Origin: Bradyrhizobium cajani
GTDB lineage: Bacteria; Pseudomonadota; Alphaproteobacteria; Rhizobiales; Xanthobacteraceae
Assembly: GCF_009759665.1 (NCBI RefSeq)
Contig: NZ_WQNE01000044.1
Location: forward strand, 1-49,816
DNA: 49,816 nucleotides
Direction: 5' to 3'
Position 1 is the stretch's first letter, and each line of letters starts with the position of its first letter. The translations under genes and the position numbers were made by a program. Positions 41,229 to 49,713 of this stretch are shown here, in pieces. The notes under the pieces were generated by a model, which was given only the letters and a program-made list of their open reading frames with translations, was not told where the DNA came from and made no database searches.

Positions 41229-42728
41229 ATGATGCTGTCTGGATGGCGCGAAGTCACGGCCCGCCGGCCGTGGCGGATTTCGGCGAAGCTGCTGATCGTC
41301 TCGTCCGTGGTGACGGTGATCGGCTTTTCCGCCATTTGCGTCAACGTGATGCTGGACATGCGTCGCGGCGAAGAGGCGCTCGCCCGCCAGACGCTGCAGA
41401 ACCTCGCGACGAGCATCGAGTCCGACGTCAGCCGCAACATCGAGATCTACGATTTGTCGCTGAAGGCGGTCGCCAGCAACATGCTGCTGCCGGAGATCGC
41501 GACGGTCTCGAAGCCGATCCGTCATCTGATCCTGTTCGATCATGCGATCACGGCAAGGCACTTCGGCGCCATCCAGGTGTTCGACGCCGAGGGCAGGCTG
41601 ACCATCGACGCTTCCACGCTCGATCCCCTGCCGGAGGACCGGAGCGGGGAGGACTATTTCAGGGTTCATCGCGACAATCCCGGAGCCGGGCTCTTCATCA
41701 GCCGCCCGATGCTGTTCCGCGGCGCCTATTCGATCGTGCTGAGCCGGCGCATCAGCGACACCGACGGCGGCTTCCTCGGCGTCGTCGCCGGCTCGATCCG
41801 CTTCAGCTACTTCCACGAGCTGTTCGAGCGGCTGAACCTCGATCCCGAGGACACCATCACCGTGCTCAAGCGCGACCGCACCATCATGATGCGGCGCCCG
41901 TTCGATCTCGACATCATCGGCACCAACCTGAACGACCGCCAGACCTGGAAGGCCGACAATCTCAAGGCCGGCGGGTCCTACGCCGGGCAGGGTCCGGTGG
42001 ACCCGACCCCGCGCCTCTATGTGCGCAGCAACGGCGGCGGTCCGATGTTCGTGGTGGCAGGCAAGCCGCTGAGCGCCGTGTTCGAGCTCTGGCAGAAGGA
42101 AGCCTATCGCATCGGCGCGGTGGTGCTGGCGCTGATCCTGTTCATGCTGGCCTCGACGCTGGTGCTCGCCCGCGAGATCGGCCGGCGCGCCGAGGCCGAG
42201 CGCAAGCTCGAGGAGATGGCGACGACGGATGCGCTCACCGGCCTGAAGAACCGCCGCAAGTTCGATTCGGTCATCGACGTCGAATGGCGGCGCGCGACGC
42301 GCCAGAAGACGCCGGTCGCGCTGCTGATGATCGATGCCGATCACTTCAAGGCCTACAACGACACGTTCGGCCACCAGGCCGGCGACCAGCTGCTGGTCGG
42401 CATCGCCATCTGCATTTCCGATTCGGTGCGGCGGGCCGGCGACTGCGCCGCGCGCTATGGCGGCGAGGAATTCGCGGTGCTGCTGCCGGACATTTCGGCC
42501 GCTGATGCCTTCAAGATCGCGGAGACGATCCGCCGCAAGGTGCAGGGCTGGTCCGACGAGCAGGCGACCTCGACGGTCTCCTGCGGCATCGCCAGCCTCG
42601 TTCCCACGGCCGATCTGGACTGGTCGATCCTGGTCGCCGCTGCCGACAAGGCGCTCTATGCCGCCAAAGCCGGCGGCCGCAACCAGTCGGTGGTCGCGAG
42701 CTTGCCGAAGCTGTCGCTGGTGGCGTGA
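41229..42728 (+). CDS. Membrane-bound diguanylate cyclase with periplasmic sensor
   Basis: A 499-residue GGDEF protein from the ATG at 41229 (GGGAG at 41221-41225). A first helix (about residues 20-38), a periplasmic domain of about 240 residues resembling a double-Cache sensor (for example GAIQVFDAEGRLTIDAS and SIVLSRRISDTDGGFLGVVA), a second helix (about 292-312) and a GGDEF domain with LTGLKNRRKFD and RYGGEEFAVLLPDI. The GGEEF site is intact, so it should make cyclic-di-GMP. A typical RxxD inhibitory site five residues before the motif is not seen (SVRRAGDCAARYGGEEF). Confidence 0.92.
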   Translation: MMLSGWREVTARRPWRISAKLLIVSSVVTVIGFSAICVNVMLDMRRGEEALARQTLQNLATSIESDVSRNIEIYDLSLKAVASNMLLPEIATVSKPIRHLILFDHAITARHFGAIQVFDAEGRLTIDASTLDPLPEDRSGEDYFRVHRDNPGAGLFISRPMLFRGAYSIVLSRRISDTDGGFLGVVAGSIRFSYFHELFERLNLDPEDTITVLKRDRTIMMRRPFDLDIIGTNLNDRQTWKADNLKAGGSYAGQGPVDPTPRLYVRSNGGGPMFVVAGKPLSAVFELWQKEAYRIGAVVLALILFMLASTLVLAREIGRRAEAERKLEEMATTDALTGLKNRRKFDSVIDVEWRRATRQKTPVALLMIDADHFKAYNDTFGHQAGDQLLVGIAICISDSVRRAGDCAARYGGEEFAVLLPDISAADAFKIAETIRRKVQGWSDEQATSTVSCGIASLVPTADLDWSILVAAADKALYAAKAGGRNQSVVASLPKLSLVA

Positions 42729-42745
42729 AGCCTGCTACTCACCGC

Positions 42746-42832
42746 CGTCATTGCGAGGAGCTCTTGCGACGACGCAATCCAGACTGTCTCCTCGGAAGGA
42801 TTCTGGATTGCTTCGCTTCGCTCGCAATGACG
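42746..42832. repeat. Palindromic repeat (family D)
   Basis: From CGTCATTGCGAGGAGCTC to CGCTTCGCTCGCAATGACG, with CAATCCAGACTGTC and TTCTGGATTG inside. It sits between the convergent diguanylate cyclase and galU genes and shares its ends with 32564-32643. Confidence 0.88.
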
Positions 42833-42840
42833 AGTGTCTC

Positions 42841-43716
42841 TTACTGCCCCAGATACTTCTTCATCTCCGCGATCAGCCCGTCGCGCAGCTCGGGGCGCTG
42901 CAGGCCGTAGGCGATGTTGGCGCGGAGGAAGCCGGGCTTGGAGCCGCAATCGTGGCGCTCGCCCTCGAACTCGACGCCGTAGAATTTCTGCGATTTGGCG
43001 AGCCCGATCATGGCGTCGGTGAGCTGGATCTCGCCGCCGGCGCCGCGCTCCTGGGTCTCCAGGATCTTGAAGATCTCCGGCTGGAGGATGTAGCGGCCGG
43101 TGATCGAGAGATTGGAGGGGGCGGTGCCCTTGGCCGGCTTCTCGACCATGCCGTCGACCTCGAACATCTTGCCGGTGCGCTTGCCGACGCCGCAGATGCC
43201 GTATTGATGGGTGAGATGGTCGGGCACCGCCTCGACCGCGATCAGATTGGATTTCTCGCCGAGCGAGGATGCGGTCTCGATCATCTGCTTCAGGCAGCCG
43301 GGCGTATTGAGCACGAGCTCGTCCGGCAGCACGACTGCGAACGGCTCGTTGCCGACGATGTCGCGCGCGCACCAGACCGCGTGGCCGAGGCCGAGCGGGG
43401 CCTGTTGGCGGGTGAAGCTGACGGCGCCGGCCTCCGGCTGGTTCTGCGCCAGGATCTCCTGCTCGGCCTTCTTGCCGCGCGCGGCCAGCGTGGTGTCGAG
43501 CTCGAACATCCGGTCGAAATGATCTTCGATGACATTCTTGTTGCGGCCGGTGACGAAGATGAAGTGCTCGATGCCGGCCTCCTTCGCCTCGTCATAGACG
43601 TACTGGATCAGCGGCTTGTCGACGATGGTCAGCATTTCCTTCGGCATCGCCTTGGTGGCGGGCAGGACGCGGGTGCCGAGGCCGGCGACGGGGAATACGG
43701 CTTTGCGAATTTTCAT
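42841..43716 (-). CDS. galU: UTP-glucose-1-phosphate uridylyltransferase
   Basis: Makes UDP-glucose for exopolysaccharide, lipopolysaccharide and osmotic glucans. The 291-residue protein shows VFPVAGLGTRVLPATKAMPK at the N-terminus, the PLIQYVYDEA and GLGHAVWCARD blocks, and GRYILQPEIFKILE and CGSKPGFLRA, all standard for bacterial GalU. The ATG at 43716 fits the family; longer upstream frames do not. Divergent from the lytic transglycosylase gene. Confidence 0.96.
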   Translation of the reverse strand: MKIRKAVFPVAGLGTRVLPATKAMPKEMLTIVDKPLIQYVYDEAKEAGIEHFIFVTGRNKNVIEDHFDRMFELDTTLAARGKKAEQEILAQNQPEAGAVSFTRQQAPLGLGHAVWCARDIVGNEPFAVVLPDELVLNTPGCLKQMIETASSLGEKSNLIAVEAVPDHLTHQYGICGVGKRTGKMFEVDGMVEKPAKGTAPSNLSITGRYILQPEIFKILETQERGAGGEIQLTDAMIGLAKSQKFYGVEFEGERHDCGSKPGFLRANIAYGLQRPELRDGLIAEMKKYLGQ

Positions 43717-43916
43717 GGGATTGATCGAATACCTGAGGACGTGAAGGGAGCAATGGCATCTTGCTAGCTTGTTTGCAGCCGCTAACAAAGGCGGATGTGG
43801 GGCCTCGGCCGCACGGAGTTGAGAAAAAGGCCGTCACCAAAATTTCACCTTTGTTAAGCAAATGGCAACGGGTACCAGGCCTCCTGATGGCGGATTTTCG
43901 GGCCGACGGGTTGGAC

Positions 43917-45314
43917 ATGATGCAATCGATGGCAGGGCTGGCAAAACGTGCTGGATTTGTGACCAGCGTGACGTTGATTGCGACCGTTTTGCTACCGCCT
44001 TCCTCCGCGCACGCGCAGACGCAGAACGGCCTGTCGAACCTGTTCGGCGGCATCTTCTCCGGCCCGAACCCGGCGCCTTCGCAAGCGCCGCCCGGTCCCG
44101 GCGGCGCACAAACGGGAGCTCAACCCTGGAGCGGCGAGGACGGCGCCTCCGGCCATCCGCTGATGACGGCGGCCGCGATCCGCGAGGCCGCGGGCAACTT
44201 TGACAATTGCGTTGCATCGATGTGGCCGGATGCCGCACGGCGCGGCATCACCCAGGAGAATTTCCAGCGCTTTACGGCCGGGCTCTCACCTGATCTGCGC
44301 ATCATGGACCTGATGGACTCGCAGCCGGAGTTCACCAAGTCGATCTGGGACTATCTCGACATTCTCGTGAACGACAACCGTCTCGCCAAGGGCCGCGAGA
44401 TCCTTGCCAAATACAAGGCGCAGTTCGACGCCACCGAGAAGGCCACCGGCGTCGACCGCTACATCATCGCCTCGATCTGGGGCATCGAGTCCAACTACTC
44501 GACGCAGATGGGCGACCGCAGCGTGCTGCAATCGACCGCGACGCTCGCCTGCATCGGCCGCCGCCAGGCCTATTTCAAGGACGAATTCCTCTCCGCGCTG
44601 GAGATCCTCAACCGCGGCGATCTCAGGCCTGAACAGATGCGCGGCTCCTGGGCCGGCGCCTTCGGCCCGACGCAATTCATGCCGACCGCGTTCAAGCGCT
44701 TTGCCATCGATGGCGATGGCGACGGACGGCGCGACGTCGTCGACAATCCCACCGACCTGATTGCGTCGACCGCCAACAATCTGAAGAAGGACGGCTGGCA
44801 GGCCGGCCAGACCTGGGGCTTTGAGGTCGTGGTGCCGCAAGGCTTCAACTACATGCTGGCCGACCGTGCCAAGGCGATGACGATCGCGCAGTGGGAGAAG
44901 GTCGGGTTCAAGCGCCCGGCGGGCCAGCCCTTCCCGCACCCGGCGGAGAAGGCTTACCTGCTGGCGCCGGCCGGCGCGCAGGGACCGGGCTTCCTGATGC
45001 TCCAGAACTACCGCGTCATCATGAAGTACAACCCGGCTGAGGCCTATGCGCTGGCGATCGGTCATTTCGCCGACCGCCTGCGCGGGGGGCAGCCCTTCGT
45101 GCAGCCCTGGCCGCGGCAGGAGCGCGAGCTGTCGCGCACCGAGCGGCTGGAACTGCAGCAGCTCCTGGCCCAGCGCGGCTTCTACAAGGGCACCCCGGAC
45201 GGCCAGTTCGGCGGCCAGACCCGGGAAGCCCTGCGCAACTTCCAGGCCTCGATCGGGGTCCCCGCCGACGGCTTTGCCTCCTCCGACGTGCTGGACCGGC
45301 TGCGCGGGCGGTAA
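43917..45314 (+). CDS. Lytic murein transglycosylase (MltB-type) with peptidoglycan-binding domain
   Basis: Periplasmic enzyme cutting the glycan strands of murein to 1,6-anhydro products. From the ATG at 43917 (465 residues) there is a signal peptide ending PPSSAHAQ. The SLT_2/MltB domain (about residues 70-370) has the catalytic glutamate in IASIWGIESNYSTQMGD, and GSWAGAFGPTQFMPTAFKRF. The C-terminus is a PG_binding_1 domain (LLAQRGFYKGTPDGQFGGQT, then FQASIGVPADGFAS). An ATG at 43887 would add ten acidic residues before the signal peptide and is an alternative. Confidence 0.92.
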   Translation: MMQSMAGLAKRAGFVTSVTLIATVLLPPSSAHAQTQNGLSNLFGGIFSGPNPAPSQAPPGPGGAQTGAQPWSGEDGASGHPLMTAAAIREAAGNFDNCVASMWPDAARRGITQENFQRFTAGLSPDLRIMDLMDSQPEFTKSIWDYLDILVNDNRLAKGREILAKYKAQFDATEKATGVDRYIIASIWGIESNYSTQMGDRSVLQSTATLACIGRRQAYFKDEFLSALEILNRGDLRPEQMRGSWAGAFGPTQFMPTAFKRFAIDGDGDGRRDVVDNPTDLIASTANNLKKDGWQAGQTWGFEVVVPQGFNYMLADRAKAMTIAQWEKVGFKRPAGQPFPHPAEKAYLLAPAGAQGPGFLMLQNYRVIMKYNPAEAYALAIGHFADRLRGGQPFVQPWPRQERELSRTERLELQQLLAQRGFYKGTPDGQFGGQTREALRNFQASIGVPADGFASSDVLDRLRGR

Positions 45315-45484
45315 AAACGCCCCGAAAGTACCCCTGAACGGGGATTTTGGCGGTCCGCCTTGACGGGGACGGCTGTTCCCCGGTGCATGGGACAAGAATC
45401 TGCAACGGAATTTGCCCGTTTGGCGCCTGATTCCGTTATTATATCGACCTACCTCCGATCCCCATTGCGCGTGCCCGAGATCGC

Positions 45485-47209
45485 ATGTCGAAGAAGTCCC
45501 TGTTCAAGGCGCTGACCGAGACCGGCCCGCTGATCGCGCTGGGGACGGCGCTTGCGATCCTGGTGTCGGTCGCGGGGCCTGCCTCGGCGCAGTTCTTCAA
45601 CTTCCCCGGCTTCGGCGGCCCGCCGCAGCGCGCGGCCCCGCCGCCGCGCCAAGGCGGAGGCGGCGGCTGGTTCGGCGGCGACTTCTTCACGCCGTTCCAG
45701 CAGCAACAGCCGCAGGCGCCACGCCAGGATTTTTCGCGCGCGCCGGCACCAGCCAAGCGCGACACCGTCCCCGAGAAGAACGTGCTGGTGATCGGCGACG
45801 CCATGGCCGACTGGCTCGCCTACGGCCTGGAAGACGCCTACACCGAGCAGCCCGACATGGGCGTGATCCGCAAGCACAAGACCGCCTCGGGCCTGATCAA
45901 GTACCAGCCGCGCGGCGAGCCCGCGGACTGGGCGGCGGCGGCCAAGGGTATCCTCGAGACCGAAAAGCCCGAAATCATCGTCGTCATGCTCGGCCTCAAC
46001 GACCGCATCGCGATCCGCGAGCCTGCGGCGGATAAATCCGACAAGAGCTCGGACAAGGACAAGAAGAACGACAAGGGCGCGCGCGCCAAGCCGCAAGCAA
46101 AGCCAGGCGACGGCAAGCCCGGCGATCCCAAGCCCGATGCCGCCGCCAAGCCGGATGACAAGCCGGCCGACACCGACCTGCCGCAGGATGATGCCGACAA
46201 CGCCGATGCGCCGGCAGCCGCACCGCCGGAGAAGACCGCGCGCAACCCGAACGGCCTCTACGAATTCCGCGACGAGCGCTGGGTCGAGCTCTACGGCAAG
46301 AAGATCGAGGAGCTGGCAGGCGTCCTCAAGAGCAAGGGCGTGCCGGTGCTCTGGGTCGGCCTTCCCGCCATCCGCGGGCAAAAGGGCACGGCGGACATGC
46401 TGTTCCTGGATTCGCTCTATCGCGAAGGCGCGGCCAAGGCCGGCATCACTTACGTCGATGTCTGGGACGGCTTTGTCGACGAGGCCGGCCGCTTCCTCCA
46501 GAAGGGCCCGGACTTCGAAGGCCAGATCCGTCAGCTCCGGACCTATGACGGCGTCTATTTCACCAAGCCCGGCGCGCGCAAGCTTGCCCACTATGTCGAG
46601 CGCGAGATCACGCGCCTGCTCGCGGGACGCTCCGGCCCGATCGCGCTGCCGAGCGAGCCGGCAACGCCCGACACCAGCGCCGAGCCTGGAAAGCCGGCGC
46701 CGCGGCCGCTGGCGGGTCCGATCGTGCCGCTGGTCGCGGCCTCGATCTCGACCGATCAATTGCTGGGCGGACCGGGCTCGCGTCCTGCCGCCGTCGATGC
46801 GCTCGCTGCGAAGACGATGGTGAAGGGCGAGCCGCTGGCGGCCCCGGCGGGTCGTGCCGACGATTATGCCTGGCCGCGCCGCGAGGTCGGCCGCGAGCAG
46901 GCCAAGGGCGATACGCCGATGGCCGCGACGACGCCCGATGGCACCCCTGCTCCCGGTTCGGCGAGCACGCCCGGCGCTGCCGCCACGGTCGCGCCGCCGA
47001 AACTTGCGCCGAAGAAGCCGCCGGTGCCGCAACAGCAGCCGGCGCAGGCCGCGCCGTCCTTCCGGGATTTCTTCGGGTTCGGCTCTCCGCAACCGCCGCC
47101 GCGTCAATTCGCGCCGGCGCCGGGGCCGCGCAATCCGAATCCGAATCCGAACCCCGCGATCCCGCGTCCGCCGGGCAATGTCGGGCGGTCGGCTGAGATG
47201 GTCCGGTAG
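45485..47209 (+). CDS. DUF459 (SGNH-like) exported protein lacking catalytic Ser and His
   Basis: A 574-residue exported protein with signal sequence (VSVAGPASAQ), a Gly/Pro/Gln-rich linker (residues 40-90), a DUF459 SGNH-hydrolase-like domain (about 95-385) split by a Lys/Asp/Pro-rich low-complexity insert (about 180-245), and a Pro/Ala-rich tail ending in NPNPNPNPAIPRPPG. In SGNH enzymes block I is GDS and block V DxxH. Here they read GDAMADW (Ala106 for Ser) and DGVYFTKPG (Tyr for His), while the GLND of block III is kept. Catalysis by the usual triad seems impossible; a binding role is inferred. DUF459 proteins often lie near transglycosylases. Confidence 0.85.
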   Translation: MSKKSLFKALTETGPLIALGTALAILVSVAGPASAQFFNFPGFGGPPQRAAPPPRQGGGGGWFGGDFFTPFQQQQPQAPRQDFSRAPAPAKRDTVPEKNVLVIGDAMADWLAYGLEDAYTEQPDMGVIRKHKTASGLIKYQPRGEPADWAAAAKGILETEKPEIIVVMLGLNDRIAIREPAADKSDKSSDKDKKNDKGARAKPQAKPGDGKPGDPKPDAAAKPDDKPADTDLPQDDADNADAPAAAPPEKTARNPNGLYEFRDERWVELYGKKIEELAGVLKSKGVPVLWVGLPAIRGQKGTADMLFLDSLYREGAAKAGITYVDVWDGFVDEAGRFLQKGPDFEGQIRQLRTYDGVYFTKPGARKLAHYVEREITRLLAGRSGPIALPSEPATPDTSAEPGKPAPRPLAGPIVPLVAASISTDQLLGGPGSRPAAVDALAAKTMVKGEPLAAPAGRADDYAWPRREVGREQAKGDTPMAATTPDGTPAPGSASTPGAAATVAPPKLAPKKPPVPQQQPAQAAPSFRDFFGFGSPQPPPRQFAPAPGPRNPNPNPNPAIPRPPGNVGRSAEMVR

Positions 47210-47214
47210 TTAAT

Positions 47215-47349
47215 CTCGTGTCCCGGACGCGTCGCAGCACCTCTTGGTGATGTGACGCAGAGCCGGGACCCAGCGCTTGCAACACTCACAAAAGAATGGC
47301 CCCGCTCAGCAACGCGGCGTTGCACGCCGCGTTGCGTCCGGGGCACGAG
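47215..47349. repeat. Inverted repeat between convergent genes
   Basis: CTCGTGTCCCGGACGC at 47215-47230 matches the reverse complement of GCGTCCGGGGCACGAG (47334-47349) with one mismatch. An inner stem CAACGCGGCGTTGCACGCCGCGTTG lies near the right end. It belongs with the GTCCCGG-type element at 8437-8568 in wording. Confidence 0.8.
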
Positions 47350-47364
47350 ATCAAGCTTTGGCTA

Positions 47365-47739
47365 CTAGCCGTAATAGCGCCAGCGCGGCGGCGGGCGGCG
47401 CGCGGGCCGCGACATCAGCAGGGCGAGCGCGAAGCCGATGGCGCCGGCGACCAGCAGCGCGCCAAGCGGGTTGTCCTGCACTTTCTTCGACAGCGCCTGC
47501 GTGCCATCGCGAAGAGTCTCGCCGCTGTTCTCGTAAGCGTCCTTGGCGTAGCCGGCCGCGGTGTCCGTTGCGTCACGCACGGCATCCTTGGCCTGGCCGT
47601 AGAGATTCTGCACCGTGCCTGCGGCTTCCCGCGCCTTGCCAGACGCCTGCGTCTTCGCATCGTCTGCCATGTCTCCGATCGCGCCTTCCGCGCGCCCGGC
47701 GAATTCCTTGGCCGATCCGACAATCCGATCCGTGTCCAT
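47365..47739 (-). CDS. CsbD-like protein with C-terminal membrane helix
   Basis: A 124-residue protein. The N-terminal MDTDRIVGSAKEFAGRAEGA and a following GKAREAAGTVQNLYGQAKD match the CsbD-type stress-protein repeat. The second half (from about residue 85, KKVQDNPLGALLVAGAIGFA) looks like the ElaB/YgaM/YqjD (DUF883) type of ribosome-associated inner-membrane anchors, ending with an arginine-rich tail. It is probably a general-stress protein tethered to the inner membrane. No sigma-factor promoter could be assigned. Confidence 0.88.
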   Translation of the reverse strand: MDTDRIVGSAKEFAGRAEGAIGDMADDAKTQASGKAREAAGTVQNLYGQAKDAVRDATDTAAGYAKDAYENSGETLRDGTQALSKKVQDNPLGALLVAGAIGFALALLMSRPARRPPPRWRYYG

Positions 47740-47808
47740 GTGGGTCCTCCTCAGGGGTCAGCCCAAGTAACCGATCAGGCGCGGCGCAGTTCCAAGTAGC
47801 TACGAAAG

Positions 47809-47948
47809 TGTAGCCCGGATGGAGCGCAGAACCTTGTAGCCCGGGTGAGCCAACGGGTCGGCGCGACGCGCCGCCCGATGACAGGCTCCGCGATACCCGG
47901 GAACGGTGCGAGTAAAGTCCCGGATGTCGCTTCACTCATCCGGGCTAC
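47809..47948. repeat. GTAGCCCGGATG repeat (family E), left copy
   Basis: Begins GTAGCCCGGATGGAGCGC and ends CATCCGGGCTAC. Most of it (from about 47836) is the reverse complement of 49586-49695 with only scattered mismatches, so the two copies are in opposite orientation and enclose the two SDR genes. Confidence 0.9.
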
Positions 47949-47955
47949 GAGATGG

Positions 47956-48693
47956 CTACAGGATGAGCCCACCGTCGACGACCAGCGTCTGGCCGATGAT
48001 GTAGGACGACAGCGGTGATGCCAGGAACAGCGCGGCGCCGGCCATGTCGGCCGGCGTGCCCAGTCGCCGCAGCGGAATGCGCGAGAGCGCGCCTTCGAGC
48101 CGCTTGGGATTATCGGTCGTCACCTTCGTCATCTTGGTATCGACGAGCCCCGGCGCGATGCCGTTGACGCGGATGCCATCCTCGGCCCAGGCCTCGCCGA
48201 GCGTCCGCGTCAATCCGACCGCGCCGGTCTTCGACGCGTTGTAAGCGGGATTGCCCATGGTGGAATGATAGGCTGCGGTCGAAGACACGATGATCAGCGC
48301 GCCCTTCGAATCCCGCAACATGGAATGAAATCGGCTCGCGCAGGCCATCAGGCTCATCAAATTGATCTCGACCACCTTGCGGAATCCGCTCATCTCGAAT
48401 TCGCCGCGGCGATACAGCACCGCGCCCTGCGCGAGCACGAGCACGTCGAGCCTGTCGAAGGACGGAGTGAATGCCTCGATCGCGCCGGCATTGCCGACAT
48501 CGAGTTGCGCATACGAGAGGCCGGAGAGATCAGAACCTTCCTCAACCGAATAATCCTCGGGCCGAGCACGCGTGCCGCAAGCTGCAACATGCGCGCCCCT
48601 GGCGCGAAAGGCTTGCGCGATGCCGTTGCCGATGCCGCTGGAACCGCCGACGACCAGCACCTGCTTGCCTGAGAAATCGAGCTCATTCGCCAT
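47956..48693 (-). CDS. SDR family NAD(P)-dependent oxidoreductase
   Basis: A 245-residue short-chain dehydrogenase/reductase. Cofactor motif VLVVGGSSGIGNGIAQAF, catalytic serine in LIIVSSTAAYHS, and the YxxxK pair in NPAYNASKTGAVGLTR. The C-terminus is typical (SYIIGQTLVVDGGLIL). Substrate unknown; 3-oxoacyl or alcohol dehydrogenation is usual for this class. Divergent from the second SDR gene with about 95 bases between starts; the pair may share a promoter region and regulation. Confidence 0.92.
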   Translation of the reverse strand: MANELDFSGKQVLVVGGSSGIGNGIAQAFRARGAHVAACGTRARPEDYSVEEGSDLSGLSYAQLDVGNAGAIEAFTPSFDRLDVLVLAQGAVLYRRGEFEMSGFRKVVEINLMSLMACASRFHSMLRDSKGALIIVSSTAAYHSTMGNPAYNASKTGAVGLTRTLGEAWAEDGIRVNGIAPGLVDTKMTKVTTDNPKRLEGALSRIPLRRLGTPADMAGAALFLASPLSSYIIGQTLVVDGGLIL

Positions 48694-48789
48694 CGCGGCC
48701 TCCCTTTTGTTTTGCTTGTTTGACCTGTCTGCGGATCGATGCCAGCCTTGTCAATCACAACAAGAACAAGCAGGGCGCGAGGAAACAGC

Positions 48790-49569
48790 ATGTCCGACTT
48801 CAGGGAGCTCAGCCGGTCCGTGAAGGGCCTGACCGTTCTCGTCACCCGCGCGGCCAGCGGCATGGGACGCGCGACCGCGCGCGTGTTCGCCGCCGAAGGT
48901 GCGAACGTCGCCGTCACGGATTTCAACGAGCAAGGCGCGCAAGCGGTCGCCACGGAGATCGCGGCGAGCGGCGGATCGGCAAAGGCGTGGCAGCTCGACG
49001 TCGCCGACGGCGGCGAGATCGAGCGCGTGGTTGCCGACGTCGCGGCGCATTTCGGCGGGCTCGACATCGTCGTCAACAATGCCGGCATCTCCGTGCGTGT
49101 CGCGATCGACGACGAGGCCTATGAGGACGCCTGGGCCAGGGGCATCGCCGTGATGCTGACGGCGCATCCGCGCATCATCCGCGCCGCGCTGCCCCACTTG
49201 CGCAAATCGAGGAGCCCGCGCATCGTCAACGTCGCCTCGACCGAGGCGCTCGGCGCCACCGCGCTGCACAGCCCCTATTCGGCGGCGAAGGGCGGCGTCG
49301 CGAGCCTCACTCGCTCGCTGGCCGTCGAACTCGGCCGCGAGGGCATCACCGTCAACTGCATCTGCCCCGGCCCGATCCGGACCGCGATCACCGATGGGAT
49401 CTCGGAGGAGCACAAGACCATCTACGCCAGGCGCCGCACCGCACTCGGCCGTTACGGCGACCCCGAAGAGGTCGCGCACATGACGCTCAGCCTGTGCCTG
49501 CCGGCGGCCTCTTTCCTCACCGGCGCCGTGATCCCGGTCGACGGCGGCTTGATGGCGCGGAACGCGTGA
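48790..49569 (+). CDS. SDR family oxidoreductase, atypical cofactor motif
   Basis: A 259-residue short-chain dehydrogenase/reductase. The ATG at 48790 is preceded by AGGAAA. The nucleotide motif is VLVTRAASGMGRATARVF, where the first glycine of TGxxxGxG is arginine; such a change might shift cofactor choice, though the later glycines are kept. NNAGIS, the serine of VNVASTEALG and the YSAAKGG catalytic pair are intact, as is the C-terminal GAVIPVDGGLM. Divergent from the other SDR gene, both enclosed by inverted repeat copies. Confidence 0.92.
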   Translation: MSDFRELSRSVKGLTVLVTRAASGMGRATARVFAAEGANVAVTDFNEQGAQAVATEIAASGGSAKAWQLDVADGGEIERVVADVAAHFGGLDIVVNNAGISVRVAIDDEAYEDAWARGIAVMLTAHPRIIRAALPHLRKSRSPRIVNVASTEALGATALHSPYSAAKGGVASLTRSLAVELGREGITVNCICPGPIRTAITDGISEEHKTIYARRRTALGRYGDPEEVAHMTLSLCLPAASFLTGAVIPVDGGLMARNA

Positions 49570-49585
49570 GAGACGTCGAAGGGGC

Positions 49586-49695
49586 GTAGCCCGGATGAGC
49601 GCAGCGACATCCGGGACTTTGCTTGCACCGCTCCCGGGTATCGCTGAGCCTGTCATCGGGCGGCGCGTCGCGCCGACCCGTTGGCTCACCCGGGC
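49586..49695. repeat. GTAGCCCGGATG repeat (family E), right copy
   Basis: Begins GTAGCCCGGATGAGCGCAG, continues CATCCGGGACTTTGCTTGC and ends GTTGGCTCACCCGGGCT. It is the inverted mate of 47809-47948 and lies between the second SDR gene and the convergent partial gene. Confidence 0.9.
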
Positions 49696-49713
49696 TTCTG
49701 TAACGGGCGGTGG

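Noticed and set aside
45331..45343. Terminator after the lytic transglycosylase (CCCCTGAACGGGG then ATTTTGG)
   Set aside because: The stem has only four pairs and a poor T tract; too weak to list as a terminator.
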